Below are positions 34,353 through 42,189 of a stretch of 43,983 nucleotides of DNA, in pieces. Origin of the DNA: Clostridia bacterium (GTDB taxonomy: Bacteria > Bacillota > Clostridia > Oscillospirales > CAG-382). The stretch's first letter is position 1, and each line of letters opens with the position of its first letter. The notes under the pieces were generated by a model. The model made no database searches. It saw nothing but the letters and a program-made list of their open reading frames with translations, and was not told the DNA's origin. The stretch spans positions 1-43,983 of the forward strand of contig JAFQKR010000081.1 in the NCBI GenBank assembly GCA_017396825.1. Direction: 5' to 3'. The translations under genes and the position numbers were made by a program.

Positions 34353-35927
34353 ATGACTGTTTTTCTATTAAAGCTATTTGATATAAGCGCGTCCGCCTGT
34401 TTTTTGATTTGCGCTGTATTGATATTACGCCTGATTTTCAAAAAAGCTCCTTTATACATACGTTGCCTTATGTGGGCGTTGGTAGGGCTGAGGCTTATTA
34501 TGCCCTTCAGCATTGAAAGTGACCTTAGCCTTGTACCAAGCTCGTCGCCGGTATCATCTTACGTGGAGCAAAACCTCACCGATGCCGTGACACCTCCTAC
34601 GACGGAAGGTATTCCCCATTCAAGCACCGATAACGAAGCCCTTTCACCGTCCGTACCGACTTCCCCGTCGTTGACCAACGATAGCAAAGCTTTTCAGAGC
34701 ATAATCCTTGAAGAGCACCTTTTTTGGGCTTGGGCATTCGGTGCCGCCGCAATGCTGTTGTATGTGGCGATAAGTTATTTCAGGTTGAAGCGAAAAGTAA
34801 AAAACGCGGTGGTTTACGATGAAGACGTACGAATCTATAACGGAAAGGGCGCTCCTTTTTTACTTGGGGTTATAAAGCCGAAGACGTACGTGCCGTTAGG
34901 ATTCCAAAAAGAGCAGTTGGATTGTATAGTTGCCCACGAAAAGGCTCACGTCAAAGGGCTTGACCACGTTTTTAAGCCCATTGCCTTCGTTATACTTTCC
35001 CTCCACTGGTTTAACCCCTTGGCATGGGTGGCGTATGTTTTATACTGCAAGGATACGGAGCTTGCCTGCGACGAAAGGGCCGTTAGAAAAATGGATATGA
35101 CAAGGCGCAAGCAGTATTCTCTTGCCTTGCTTTCTTATAGCGGTGGACGTTTAAAAATAGCCTCACCTCTTGCCTTTGGAGAAGGGGCGATAAAGGAAAG
35201 GGTCAAACGGGTAATCAACTACAAAAGACCGTCCTTGGGAATAGTTTTAGCCGCAATTGTCGCCTTGACAATTACCGCCGTATTGTTTGTTACAAGCCCT
35301 GTCACGCATTTTGAAGACTTACAAAACGACTCCATCGGTAAGGGGGAAAGCATAATGTTTTGCTTTGAAAACGCCGAGGAGTTTACCGAATGGGTAAAGG
35401 GTGGCAGTGACAAAAACATAGCCATTGACGATAACGGCAAGAAACTGTGCAGTATATACGAGCATCCGCTTATAGAAGAAAACCGCAGTTTGTTTGCGGG
35501 AGAAGCGGCAAGCTCACTTGTATCGGTAGGCGGCGGTCTTAAAGGCTCCAAGGTTTTTTGCTACATAAAGCCCGACTCAGACAACGCCCCCTATGCAACG
35601 GTGCGTTTTAACTATTATAACGGTCTGGGGGAGATGATAAGCCTTACGGTAAAACAATACAAAACCCCCATAAACGATACGACTTACGATTATTGGACTA
35701 AAGAAGCGGGTGAGCTTGTAAAAGATCTTAACTTTGTCACCAGAAACGTTCATACCATTAATTCTATGGAAACAGGAACGGATAAACACACCGAAAACGT
35801 TATGATGGCAGAGCCTGCGGAGTACAGAAACTACGTAAACTTTATTTACAAGGGCGCAGACGTTGTTATTACCAACCACCACGGCGACTTTACCGATGAT
35901 GAGCTTGACAATATACTGTTTTCGTAA
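34353..35927 (+). CDS. BlaR1-like M56 family membrane metalloprotease with an unusual ectodomain
   Basis: The protein (524 residues) has an N-terminal membrane domain with segments at about 13-30, 38-52 and 126-143. The gluzincin site is VAHEKAHVKGLDH (HExxH at 195-199) with the third ligand in DTELACDERA (E236), followed by another membrane segment (about 293-312). Unlike BlaR1 and MecR1, the C-terminal about 210 residues outside the membrane lack the SxxK penicillin-binding signature and are not recognisable; they contain FNYYNGLGEMISLTVKQYK and YWTKEAGELV. It therefore probably senses another envelope signal and cleaves the BlaI-type repressor. Confidence 0.85.
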   Translation: MTVFLLKLFDISASACFLICAVLILRLIFKKAPLYIRCLMWALVGLRLIMPFSIESDLSLVPSSSPVSSYVEQNLTDAVTPPTTEGIPHSSTDNEALSPSVPTSPSLTNDSKAFQSIILEEHLFWAWAFGAAAMLLYVAISYFRLKRKVKNAVVYDEDVRIYNGKGAPFLLGVIKPKTYVPLGFQKEQLDCIVAHEKAHVKGLDHVFKPIAFVILSLHWFNPLAWVAYVLYCKDTELACDERAVRKMDMTRRKQYSLALLSYSGGRLKIASPLAFGEGAIKERVKRVINYKRPSLGIVLAAIVALTITAVLFVTSPVTHFEDLQNDSIGKGESIMFCFENAEEFTEWVKGGSDKNIAIDDNGKKLCSIYEHPLIEENRSLFAGEAASSLVSVGGGLKGSKVFCYIKPDSDNAPYATVRFNYYNGLGEMISLTVKQYKTPINDTTYDYWTKEAGELVKDLNFVTRNVHTINSMETGTDKHTENVMMAEPAEYRNYVNFIYKGADVVITNHHGDFTDDELDNILFS

Positions 35928-35938
35928 TTTTAAAAATA

Positions 35939-35976
35939 ACGGGCTGTAAAAGCGAAAATGCGCTTTTACAGCCCGT
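35939..35976. terminator. Bidirectional terminator between blaR1-like and gltS genes
   Basis: Perfect 16-bp stem ACGGGCTGTAAAAGCG / CGCTTTTACAGCCCGT, loop 6 nt, with A/T tracts on both sides. Confidence 0.9.
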
Positions 35977-35981
35977 CGTTA

Positions 35982-37364
35982 TTATTTTTGCTTTTTTCGG
36001 AATATAACGCTGCGGAACAATATCAAGTTCATAACAGCAAAGAACGCAAGCAAAATACCAAGGGTAAGCAGAGGATTGACAGGCGCCAGCGTTGCAAGCA
36101 GCATCAACGGAAAGCCGAAGACTATCGCGGGGAAGTTCTGGTACACCATGTTATCTGAGGCGGGGGTAGCAAACTCACCGTCTATTTCCCTAAGCAGTAT
36201 TATACCTGTGCTTGCGGTACCCGTAAGCATGCCGTACATGGTAAGGAACTGCTCCTCTGCATATTCGGGAAACAGTTTTTTTGCTATCACGTAATTGTAG
36301 AAATACGTAGAAACAAGCCCTAACACGCCCATTATTATAATGATGCCCCAATAGTTCTTAAGGGCGCCAAAGCGTATGGCGGCGATTCCCGCAACTACCA
36401 TAAGGTCAAAGAAAAAATTACTTGCACGAGTCATGAGGAAGGTGTTTGTGTACTCCTTGTCAATGACCCTTATCTTTTTAAGGCCGTTCATTACAAGCTT
36501 TACCACCGTTGCCGCAAGGACACCCAGCAGGAAATTAAAGCCGTATATTACAGACTTCATATTCGGTAGCAGACTTGAAAGCCCGTACATCATAAGATAC
36601 GCCAAAAAATAAGCAACGGCTATAAGCGCAACCTGTATTGTAAACTTATCTATGCTTTCCTGCATAGGTATCTCTTTATCGGAATGTATATCCTCGCTTT
36701 TTATTACCGCTTCTTTGATTTCGCCAAGCTTTATCTTGCCCCTTTTTTTGAGAATGTTAAGGTGGAGAACGCCGCCTAGGCTGGCGCTGATAAAGCCAAG
36801 GGCGGCAATGGTAAGCCCAAAACTTTTACCGCCGATAAAGCCGAACTCGTTTTCGTATATACCGCCGTAATTAAGCGCCTGACCCGTCCCCTGACCGTAA
36901 CCGAAGGGCAACAGCATGCCCGCCGCGGGGAAAAAGCCGTTTATTATGTACGCCGCTGCAATGGATATGGCAAGGCCCAACACTCCCTGCAAAAGGTAGG
37001 TAGCAACCGTGGTAACACCGGTATTAAAAATCTCGGTGGTTCTCTTTTTTGTAAGCTTACCCTTAGAAGGCTTGAAGGTAGAAGCAATAAATCCGAGGGC
37101 AAGGCAATGATACGTAAGAAGCTCCAGATTTGCAGTACCGTTTCCGCCGAAAAAGGCAGTGTCGTACATCACTTCCCCCGTTATACCCTTATACACGGAG
37201 GCGACTATCACCAACACTATACCGCCAAGCACAGAGGTAGGAATAAGAGATTTTCTTAAAAAGGGTATGGATTTACGCAAAATATTCGCCACAAGCAGGC
37301 TGAAAAGCAAAACCGCAAGGAGGCTGAAAAAGCCCCAAACGCTAAAGTCCCAAAAATTTTCCAT
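35982..37364 (-). CDS. gltS: Sodium/glutamate symporter family (GltS-type)
   Basis: A 460-residue protein with about 12 membrane segments in two inverted halves. The paired hairpins carrying MLLPFGYGQGTGQALNYGGIYE near 151-172 and FLTMYGMLTGTASTGIILLREIDGEF near 375-400 are the substrate/sodium-binding signatures of the ESS family. It is longer than Escherichia coli GltS (about 400), with an extra charged loop near 210-235. Substrate may be glutamate or another dicarboxylate. Its start overlaps the end of the upstream acyltransferase by 23 bp, and GGAG in that gene's last codons is its ribosome site, so translation is coupled. Confidence 0.84.
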   Translation of the reverse strand: MENFWDFSVWGFFSLLAVLLFSLLVANILRKSIPFLRKSLIPTSVLGGIVLVIVASVYKGITGEVMYDTAFFGGNGTANLELLTYHCLALGFIASTFKPSKGKLTKKRTTEIFNTGVTTVATYLLQGVLGLAISIAAAYIINGFFPAAGMLLPFGYGQGTGQALNYGGIYENEFGFIGGKSFGLTIAALGFISASLGGVLHLNILKKRGKIKLGEIKEAVIKSEDIHSDKEIPMQESIDKFTIQVALIAVAYFLAYLMMYGLSSLLPNMKSVIYGFNFLLGVLAATVVKLVMNGLKKIRVIDKEYTNTFLMTRASNFFFDLMVVAGIAAIRFGALKNYWGIIIIMGVLGLVSTYFYNYVIAKKLFPEYAEEQFLTMYGMLTGTASTGIILLREIDGEFATPASDNMVYQNFPAIVFGFPLMLLATLAPVNPLLTLGILLAFFAVMNLILFRSVIFRKKQK

Positions 37365-38553
37365 CCATATCTCCTTTTCTTAGGTTGGTATATCTGTAAT
37401 AAAAGTTTACGTACTTAAGGGCATTAAAATGCTTATCTCCTTTAAACTGATACACCTTTCCACCGCAATACATATTGCACTTGTTCCTTCCCAACGCCGC
37501 TGCAGCAGTAGCCTCGTCAAAGGGCACGGTAAGCACTCTTTCTCCGTTCTCGTCTATCTCTACCCTATCGCCGTAAAGACGAAGGCTTGCATTTTTGCTT
37601 AAAACTCTTTTGTTTTTGTTAACTATAACCTCAAGTAACGAGGCGCTGTCACAAAACAAAGGCTCCTCCGTGTGCTTCGTCAGGTCAAGGGACAGAAGAT
37701 GCTCCTTTTGATGCTCGTACCACTCCGTTACGTAACTAAAGGGAAAATCAAAGCCCTTGCCACTAAGCCTTTTGTCCTCACCGTATTCCACTGCTCTGCC
37801 GCATTTTTTGCAAACTATCTCGTTGCCCTCGGCACGGTGCTCCGCAAGGCCGCAAAAGGGACAGGTATATATGGCTCTGTCCAGAAACTCTGCCCTTTTG
37901 TTGGATTTATAAATCCCGTCGCTTATCCCCTCGTTAACGTATAGCTCATTTTCTATAAGAGCAAACAGCTCTTCGTCACTCATTGCCGAGTATTCCTCAG
38001 GCTCTATCACGCGGGAAACGTAGGCGCGCATTTTACCCTTACGCACCCGGTCACTCCACCTTGGCTGAACGCCGTAACCACCCTCTATACGATAAATGGC
38101 GATGGGTAGCTTTAGTCTTTTGGCAAGGGGTGCAATAGAACTGCTTATATACTCGGTCTTGCCGCTGTAGGTGCGGTTTCCCTCGGGGGCTATGGCAATG
38201 GTGCCCCCTTCCCTTGCTACTCGCAGACAGTTTATAACCGCCGAGGCATCGGTGGTTTGCTTTTTTATCGGTATGGGTGCCACAAGCCAACGAATAAGGG
38301 AGGACACCCAGCCCTTGGAGAAGATATCCTCTGTTGCCACGTAGTAAACTGCACCCTTAAAGGACATACTTACAAAAAATTGGTCAAAGCCGGTTTGATG
38401 ATTCATCAAAATAAGATACGCCCTCTCACCCTGCTCCTTAAAGGGTTCTGCCTTTACGCCGAATTTCCACTTGGTATAAGGGAACAACGCCAAAGAAACT
38501 ACGTTTCGCACAACGCGGTGGCGGAATTTTATCCACTTTTTCTTCTTTTTCAT
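37342..38553 (-). CDS. 1-acyl-glycerol-3-phosphate acyltransferase-like (PlsC) with C-terminal zinc ribbon
   Basis: A 403-residue protein. The acyltransferase domain (about 1-210) has LMNHQTGFDQF (HX4D, H52), APEGNRTYSG (EGxR at 124) and a preceding basic N-terminus KKKKKWIKFRH. It should acylate lysophosphatidate or a related lipid. After it, CPFCGLAEH...CKKCGRA (about 227-255) is a four-cysteine zinc ribbon, and the last 150 residues form an unrecognised beta-rich region. PlsC proteins are usually near 240 residues, so this is an extended form. The ATG at 38553 follows AAGGAGA; the promoter at 38635-38663 excludes any earlier start. It is co-transcribed with gltS. Confidence 0.85.
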   Translation of the reverse strand: MKKKKKWIKFRHRVVRNVVSLALFPYTKWKFGVKAEPFKEQGERAYLILMNHQTGFDQFFVSMSFKGAVYYVATEDIFSKGWVSSLIRWLVAPIPIKKQTTDASAVINCLRVAREGGTIAIAPEGNRTYSGKTEYISSSIAPLAKRLKLPIAIYRIEGGYGVQPRWSDRVRKGKMRAYVSRVIEPEEYSAMSDEELFALIENELYVNEGISDGIYKSNKRAEFLDRAIYTCPFCGLAEHRAEGNEIVCKKCGRAVEYGEDKRLSGKGFDFPFSYVTEWYEHQKEHLLSLDLTKHTEEPLFCDSASLLEVIVNKNKRVLSKNASLRLYGDRVEIDENGERVLTVPFDEATAAAALGRNKCNMYCGGKVYQFKGDKHFNALKYVNFYYRYTNLRKGDMDGKFLGL

Positions 38554-38634
38554 GGACATTCTCCTTACGTGGGATCGTGTAATTATAAAGAATAAAAATT
38601 TAAGGCGCATTAATGATAGGACAAAAACTGTAAT

Positions 38635-38663
38635 ATTATAACACATTCAAATGCTTTTTTCAA
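38635..38663 (-). promoter_or_regulatory. Sigma-A promoter of plsC-gltS
   Basis: On the minus strand TTGAAA (38663-38658), a 17-nt spacer and TATAAT (38640-38635). The open frame upstream of 38553 runs across this promoter, so it is not coding there. Confidence 0.8.
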
Positions 38664-38680
38664 GTTTTCAGAGTATAAAA

Positions 38681-38710
38681 AAACGCCGCGCTTTACCAAA
38701 CGCGGCGTTT
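38681..38710 (-). terminator. Intrinsic terminator of the 39692 operon
   Basis: AAACGCCGCG / CGCGGCGTTT stem, 10-nt loop, followed on the minus strand by TTTTATAC. It lies about 115 bp after the lipoprotein stop. Confidence 0.85.
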
Positions 38711-38826
38711 TTGTTGTTTAATTAAGTATTAATTACCGCTTCTTTACCGCCTACCGAAACACAAGTGTGCTTGAAGCAAGAGGAATGAAGCAACACAAGA
38801 CACAAAACACTTTATTTATTCATAAC

Positions 38827-39261
38827 TTACATCAGGGCGATAATAACATCTTCGGGAAAAGAAAGGCTTTCGTTAATCTTGCCACCTAAATAGGGAGCTT
38901 TGAAGGTATATGTTACGTTAACCCTTTCTCCCCTCTTCACATCAGCGTAAAGAAGTTCTCCTCTCTCATCTAACCCCTCCAAAAAGTCGTACTTTATCCA
39001 TCCCTCGATTTCTTTTTTGTTAAATCTTGCCGACACGGAAACGGAAAGGTCTTCCTCGCTTTCATTAACGAAGCATATTGAATATCTTAATATTACAAAG
39101 TTATCCTCAGTAATTTCGCAATCAACAAACTTACTTTCCTCCTCTATCCAACGAAGAGCATAATCGTCCTTTTCCCCGTTGCAGGCAGAAATCAACGAAA
39201 CCAACATAAGCACGGCTACTATTGCAAAAAGCCCCTTAAAGCATAATCCTATATTCTTTAT
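38827..39261 (-). CDS. Small lipoprotein, probable ATA start
   Basis: This about 144-residue protein is not recognised. The first ordinary start codon in frame is GTG at 39213, which would leave a truncated signal peptide and no ribosome site. Upstream, AAAGGAG (39274-39268) is followed six bases later by ATA at 39261, which gives a proper n-region and hydrophobic core (KNIGLCFKGLFAIVAV) ending in the lipobox LISAC. I therefore place the start at the ATA; a G-to-A change from ATG would explain it. The mature part is acidic with beta-like strands (ILRYSICFVNESEEDLSVSVSARF). It is coupled to the membrane protein gene before it. Confidence 0.6.
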   Translation of the reverse strand: MKNIGLCFKGLFAIVAVLMLVSLISACNGEKDDYALRWIEEESKFVDCEITEDNFVILRYSICFVNESEEDLSVSVSARFNKKEIEGWIKYDFLEGLDERGELLYADVKRGERVNVTYTFKAPYLGGKINESLSFPEDVIIALM

Positions 39262-39275
39262 AATAATCTCCTTTA

Positions 39276-39692
39276 CTAAACGACCACACTGCCGTTATTT
39301 ACACATTTTTTCTTGCGTGACAGTCTGACTCCACGAAAAACCAAAAACACTGCGACGGAAATAAGGGTAAAGCCAAGAGCTATGTATATAAACAGTTCCC
39401 CTATTACAAGGCTCATCATGTCACTGCTTACACGCTGATAATACAAAACACCGCTACAATACGAGCCCAAGAACACGGACACCAAAAGGTTTATATCAAT
39501 AAACAGCAAATCTAAAAAGCCCTTGGTTACCGAATAACCCAAAAAGGCAAAGAACGGGGCTTGAAGAATTATATACATATCAGTATAGGCGCCGTGCTCA
39601 TACAAAAAACGCCCTGTCAAAGCGCAAATATACGTGGAAAGCAGAACGATTATGTATAAGATAACACGGGAATGCTTTTTTATAAACTTCAT
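39276..39692 (-). CDS. Small four-helix membrane protein of unknown function
   Basis: A 138-residue protein with four hydrophobic segments (about 11-28, 38-58, 63-80 and 94-119) and a basic C-terminal tail (RKKKC). I do not recognise the family. It has GGGAGGAG before the ATG, a strong promoter and a BlaI-type palindrome upstream. It is the first gene of a two-gene operon with a lipoprotein. Its place near the M56 sensor and ECF operon suggests an envelope-stress role, which is inference only. Confidence 0.65.
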   Translation of the reverse strand: MKFIKKHSRVILYIIVLLSTYICALTGRFLYEHGAYTDMYIILQAPFFAFLGYSVTKGFLDLLFIDINLLVSVFLGSYCSGVLYYQRVSSDMMSLVIGELFIYIALGFTLISVAVFLVFRGVRLSRKKKCVNNGSVVV

Positions 39693-39725
39693 CTTCGTTT
39701 ACTCCTCCCTTCGATTTTCATTTTT

Positions 39726-39754
39726 AGTCTACCATGTTAGACGCAGTTTGTCAA
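39726..39754 (-). promoter_or_regulatory. Sigma-A promoter of the 39692 operon with BlaI-type operator
   Basis: On the minus strand TTGACA (39754-39749), 17-nt spacer, TAGACT (39731-39726). The sequence GTCTAACATGGTAGAC (39742-39727) covers spacer and -10; 7 of 8 pairs are symmetric. It keeps the same core TAACATG and the same 6-nt distance from the -35 as the operator at 33925. Confidence 0.75.
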
Positions 39755-39774
39755 GAGGTTTTTGAAAAAAGACA

Positions 39775-39803
39775 GGCGGCGGGAATATCCGCTCCCTGCC
39801 GCC
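39775..39803 (-). terminator. Intrinsic terminator of the ECF sigma operon
   Basis: GGCGGC-GGGA pairs with TCCC-GCCGCC; the minus strand continues TGTCTTTTTT. It lies 18 bp after the last gene of the operon. Confidence 0.85.
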
Positions 39804-39820
39804 AAACACTTATTCTTGCT

Positions 39821-40477
39821 TTAGTCTACCCTTTTAAAGGTGTTATGCACGCCGTTTTCATACAGCCCTTGATACTCGTCCTTGAGGATATAGCAGGTGT
39901 AACGCAGGTCTTCGTCCCTTACGTCCTCCTCTTTTATGAAAACCAAGCGGCCGTTGATATTTCCGAGACAACCTATCCAATCTGTACCCACGGGGCAATC
40001 CTCGTATCCCGCGTAGATGTTTTTTGTACCGTTGGATATATCGAATCGGTCGTTGGTCTTTATCACAAAGCTGCCTTGATATGCCTCGTCAAATATGCTT
40101 TGTACCATGCTACGCTTTTTGCCACCTGTGATGCGCTCGTGTCCACAATAAGCCACGCTAAGCTTTCCTGCGGTTGGTATAACGTATGACTCTTTTACGA
40201 TAGTCCGGTTATCAAGAAAACTTCTTACCGTAAGAAAGGTGTGTGATTTGTCCTCGGGTATCTCATTTATTTTAAAAGAGTCCCCCTTTGCAACGGTTTT
40301 ACCTTCTTTAGTGAAATTGATGGGGATTTCAACATACCTTTCGCCGCCAATTATATAGTAGCCGCCCTCACGCACAGCTGTTCTGTCAACAGAGTAATAT
40401 CTAACCGCTGCATATACGGCAACGCAAAAGACTATTATTAGAAAAATAAGGGCTTTCTTTTTCGCTTTCTTTTCCAT
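39821..40477 (-). CDS. Membrane-anchored extracytoplasmic protein of unknown function
   Basis: This 218-residue protein has a lysine-rich start (MEKKAKKKA) and one membrane segment at about 9-27, so the rest lies outside. The exported part is beta-rich with YYIIGGERYVEIPINF near 40-55 and contains three cysteines (YCGHER, YEDCPVG, IGCLGNI) that could form a disulphide. I do not recognise the family. It is the last gene of the ECF operon, 19 bp after the lipoprotein gene, followed by a strong terminator. A sensory or stress-protective role is only suggested by the operon. Confidence 0.65.
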   Translation of the reverse strand: MEKKAKKKALIFLIIVFCVAVYAAVRYYSVDRTAVREGGYYIIGGERYVEIPINFTKEGKTVAKGDSFKINEIPEDKSHTFLTVRSFLDNRTIVKESYVIPTAGKLSVAYCGHERITGGKKRSMVQSIFDEAYQGSFVIKTNDRFDISNGTKNIYAGYEDCPVGTDWIGCLGNINGRLVFIKEEDVRDEDLRYTCYILKDEYQGLYENGVHNTFKRVD

Positions 40478-40496
40478 CTGCTCCCTTCCCTCTCCT

Positions 40497-40859
40497 TTAA
40501 GGTAAATAGAAGGTAACGCTTCGCCAATTCCTTTTATCCTCGTCAGAGCCGCGAAATGCCCATTTAATCGTCACAGCGCCATCTTCCTGAGTCAGTTCGT
40601 ACAGTCCTTCGTTGAAAGGACAAAATCCATCGTCGGCACCGGTCGTTTTTCCCAATAATACAGGGCTTGTTTTATCGCTTTGGTAATATATCTCCGCCCC
40701 GCTGCCCGACAAAAAGGTCCATTCCTTGATGATGATTTTCTCGGACGGGTCATTCAAGGGAAGGACAATATCCTCGTTGTATTGACGCATGGTTGAGTTA
40801 CAGCCCGCCAAGCCAAGAATGAACACAATAACCGCTATAACAACGAACCCTCGCTTCAT
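40497..40859 (-). CDS. Lipoprotein of unknown function in the ECF operon
   Basis: A 120-residue protein with signal peptide MKRGFVVIAVIVFILGLAGC; the lipid cysteine is residue 20 (lipobox LAGC). The mature part has IIIKEWTFLSGSGAEIYYQ and a C-terminal VTIKWAFRG, beta-rich and tryptophan-containing, like the C-terminus of the protein encoded before it. The ATG at 40859 overlaps the upstream stop (TAATG) and TTTGGAGG is its ribosome site; an in-frame GTG upstream is not needed. Function unknown; it may be a small extracytoplasmic sensor or protective factor. Confidence 0.7.
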   Translation of the reverse strand: MKRGFVVIAVIVFILGLAGCNSTMRQYNEDIVLPLNDPSEKIIIKEWTFLSGSGAEIYYQSDKTSPVLLGKTTGADDGFCPFNEGLYELTQEDGAVTIKWAFRGSDEDKRNWRSVTFYLP

Positions 40860-41593
40860 TAGACGCCTCCAAACCACTCATCAACATTATACTCTACGGA
40901 ATCGACAACTAAGCAACTATCGTTTTTCCAATAGATAGTCATATTATTGTATGCGCCCCAACCGCCTGCATAGATGCTTTTCGGCTCTCTTTCCACGGTG
41001 AAGACTATCGCATTTACAACGATAGGCTTATGCTTACGAACAATTACCCGTGTACTGCCCCCCAGAGCACCTTGGTCGTTGTCTATGACCTCGGCATAGT
41101 AGGTTTCTTCGGTAGAACTTATGGTCTGAACAACCGTATTCTGAACGAAATCGCCCGCCGCAAGGATAAAACAACTGAAGAACACGGGCATACACAGAAA
41201 CGCCGCCACTGCCAAGGGTGCTATTTTGAGAGCAAGGGGTCTGACGTATTTGATTGCCATAAAGCAAAGGCAAGCGGCCGAGATAAGGAACAAAACAACG
41301 CCTGCCACGCTGCCTGCGTCGGCGCATAGGATAACGTTTATCAGCGACAAGGGAGTTAAGATGGAAGGCAGAGAATAAAGAGCGCCGCTTTTTGCCCTTT
41401 CACCCCGGGCAAGGCTTATAGCCAAAACGGAAGCAGATAAAGCTACGCTTAAAGCACCCTGCACAGGCACGCTTGCAAGCTTGAATAGGTAGCCGTAATG
41501 CATGGCCGCCAAAAAGCCTGCAGGGAAAACAATGCTGACAGCGAGCAACGAATACAGCAGGACGGAAACCGTCTTTTTCATCGAGTCGCTCAC
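40859..41593 (-). CDS. Polytopic membrane protein with C-terminal extracytoplasmic domain, ECF operon
   Basis: A 244-residue protein with about five hydrophobic segments (about 11-31, 40-59, 69-88, 92-111 and 120-147). The C-terminal about 95 residues are outside, with GGSTRVIVRKHKPI and AYNNMTIYWKNDSCLVVDSVEYNV. This end resembles the DUF5412-type beta domain of Firmicutes proteins, but I am not certain. Its start overlaps the anti-sigma gene stop by four bases (ATGA), so the products are made together. A role in sensing or modulating the anti-sigma factor is plausible, not shown. Confidence 0.65.
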   Translation of the reverse strand: MSDSMKKTVSVLLYSLLAVSIVFPAGFLAAMHYGYLFKLASVPVQGALSVALSASVLAISLARGERAKSGALYSLPSILTPLSLINVILCADAGSVAGVVLFLISAACLCFMAIKYVRPLALKIAPLAVAAFLCMPVFFSCFILAAGDFVQNTVVQTISSTEETYYAEVIDNDQGALGGSTRVIVRKHKPIVVNAIVFTVEREPKSIYAGGWGAYNNMTIYWKNDSCLVVDSVEYNVDEWFGGV

Positions 41594-42186
41594 TCCTTGC
41601 CAAGCATTTTTGCGTACTGGTTGGAGAGAGTGCCGGACACAATGCAGAAAACAGCCGTTAACAAAAGACCTAAACCGTAGAAAAGAATCGTATCCTCGGA
41701 AAGCTTTATGGCATTGTAGATTTCATAGTGAAAAACAGACCATGCGTAAACACAAAGGGTAATACCGAGAGTTATGATAAGAGAAAAGCGGGAAAAGCTT
41801 TTTCTGCTTTTGTACTGCCTTAAAAAGCACCAATTCGCCATAGAAAGCAAAAAACCCGTCGAAGGAACGACTACGTTAAAGGCCCAAAAACTATTCATTG
41901 CCCCATTGGGGGTGCTTGCCTCAAGAGCAACGCCGATGGCTATCAAGACGAAGGCGCCCAGCATAAGCGTTGCCTGCATCAAGGATGCAAGCCATCCGCT
42001 GAGCCTATTAAACGACGCAGGAGGCTCCGGCGCTTTTGCCATTTCGGGGGGAGCCTTCATCTCGTCCATAAGTCTCTTGCAGGAGGCACAGCTCTCTATG
42101 TGTTCATCTACAATTTTACTGCTTTCGTCGCTGCAGCATTCGTCAATGTATAGGGGTATCAAATCCTTTATTACGTCACAGTTCAT
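41590..42186 (-). CDS. Zinc-binding (ZAS-type) anti-sigma factor, membrane bound
   Basis: A 198-residue protein. The N-terminus has the zf-HC2 / anti-sigma zinc motif: MNCDVIKDLIPLYIDECCSDESSKIVDEHIESCASC, with HxxxCxxC at 29-36 and an upstream Cys at 3. Such domains hold the partner ECF sigma factor in the cytoplasm. Three to four membrane segments follow (about 68-88, 97-115, 130-148 and 170-190), so it can take in a membrane signal. It follows the sigma gene by three bases. The sequence after the zinc domain (EMKAPPEMAKAPEPPAS) is a flexible linker. Confidence 0.85.
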   Translation of the reverse strand: MNCDVIKDLIPLYIDECCSDESSKIVDEHIESCASCKRLMDEMKAPPEMAKAPEPPASFNRLSGWLASLMQATLMLGAFVLIAIGVALEASTPNGAMNSFWAFNVVVPSTGFLLSMANWCFLRQYKSRKSFSRFSLIITLGITLCVYAWSVFHYEIYNAIKLSEDTILFYGLGLLLTAVFCIVSGTLSNQYAKMLGKE

Positions 42187-42189
42187 TTA

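Noticed and set aside
38554..38646. N-terminal extension of the acyltransferase
   Set aside because: It runs into the promoter -10 at 38635-38640; AAGGAGA before 38553 marks the real start.
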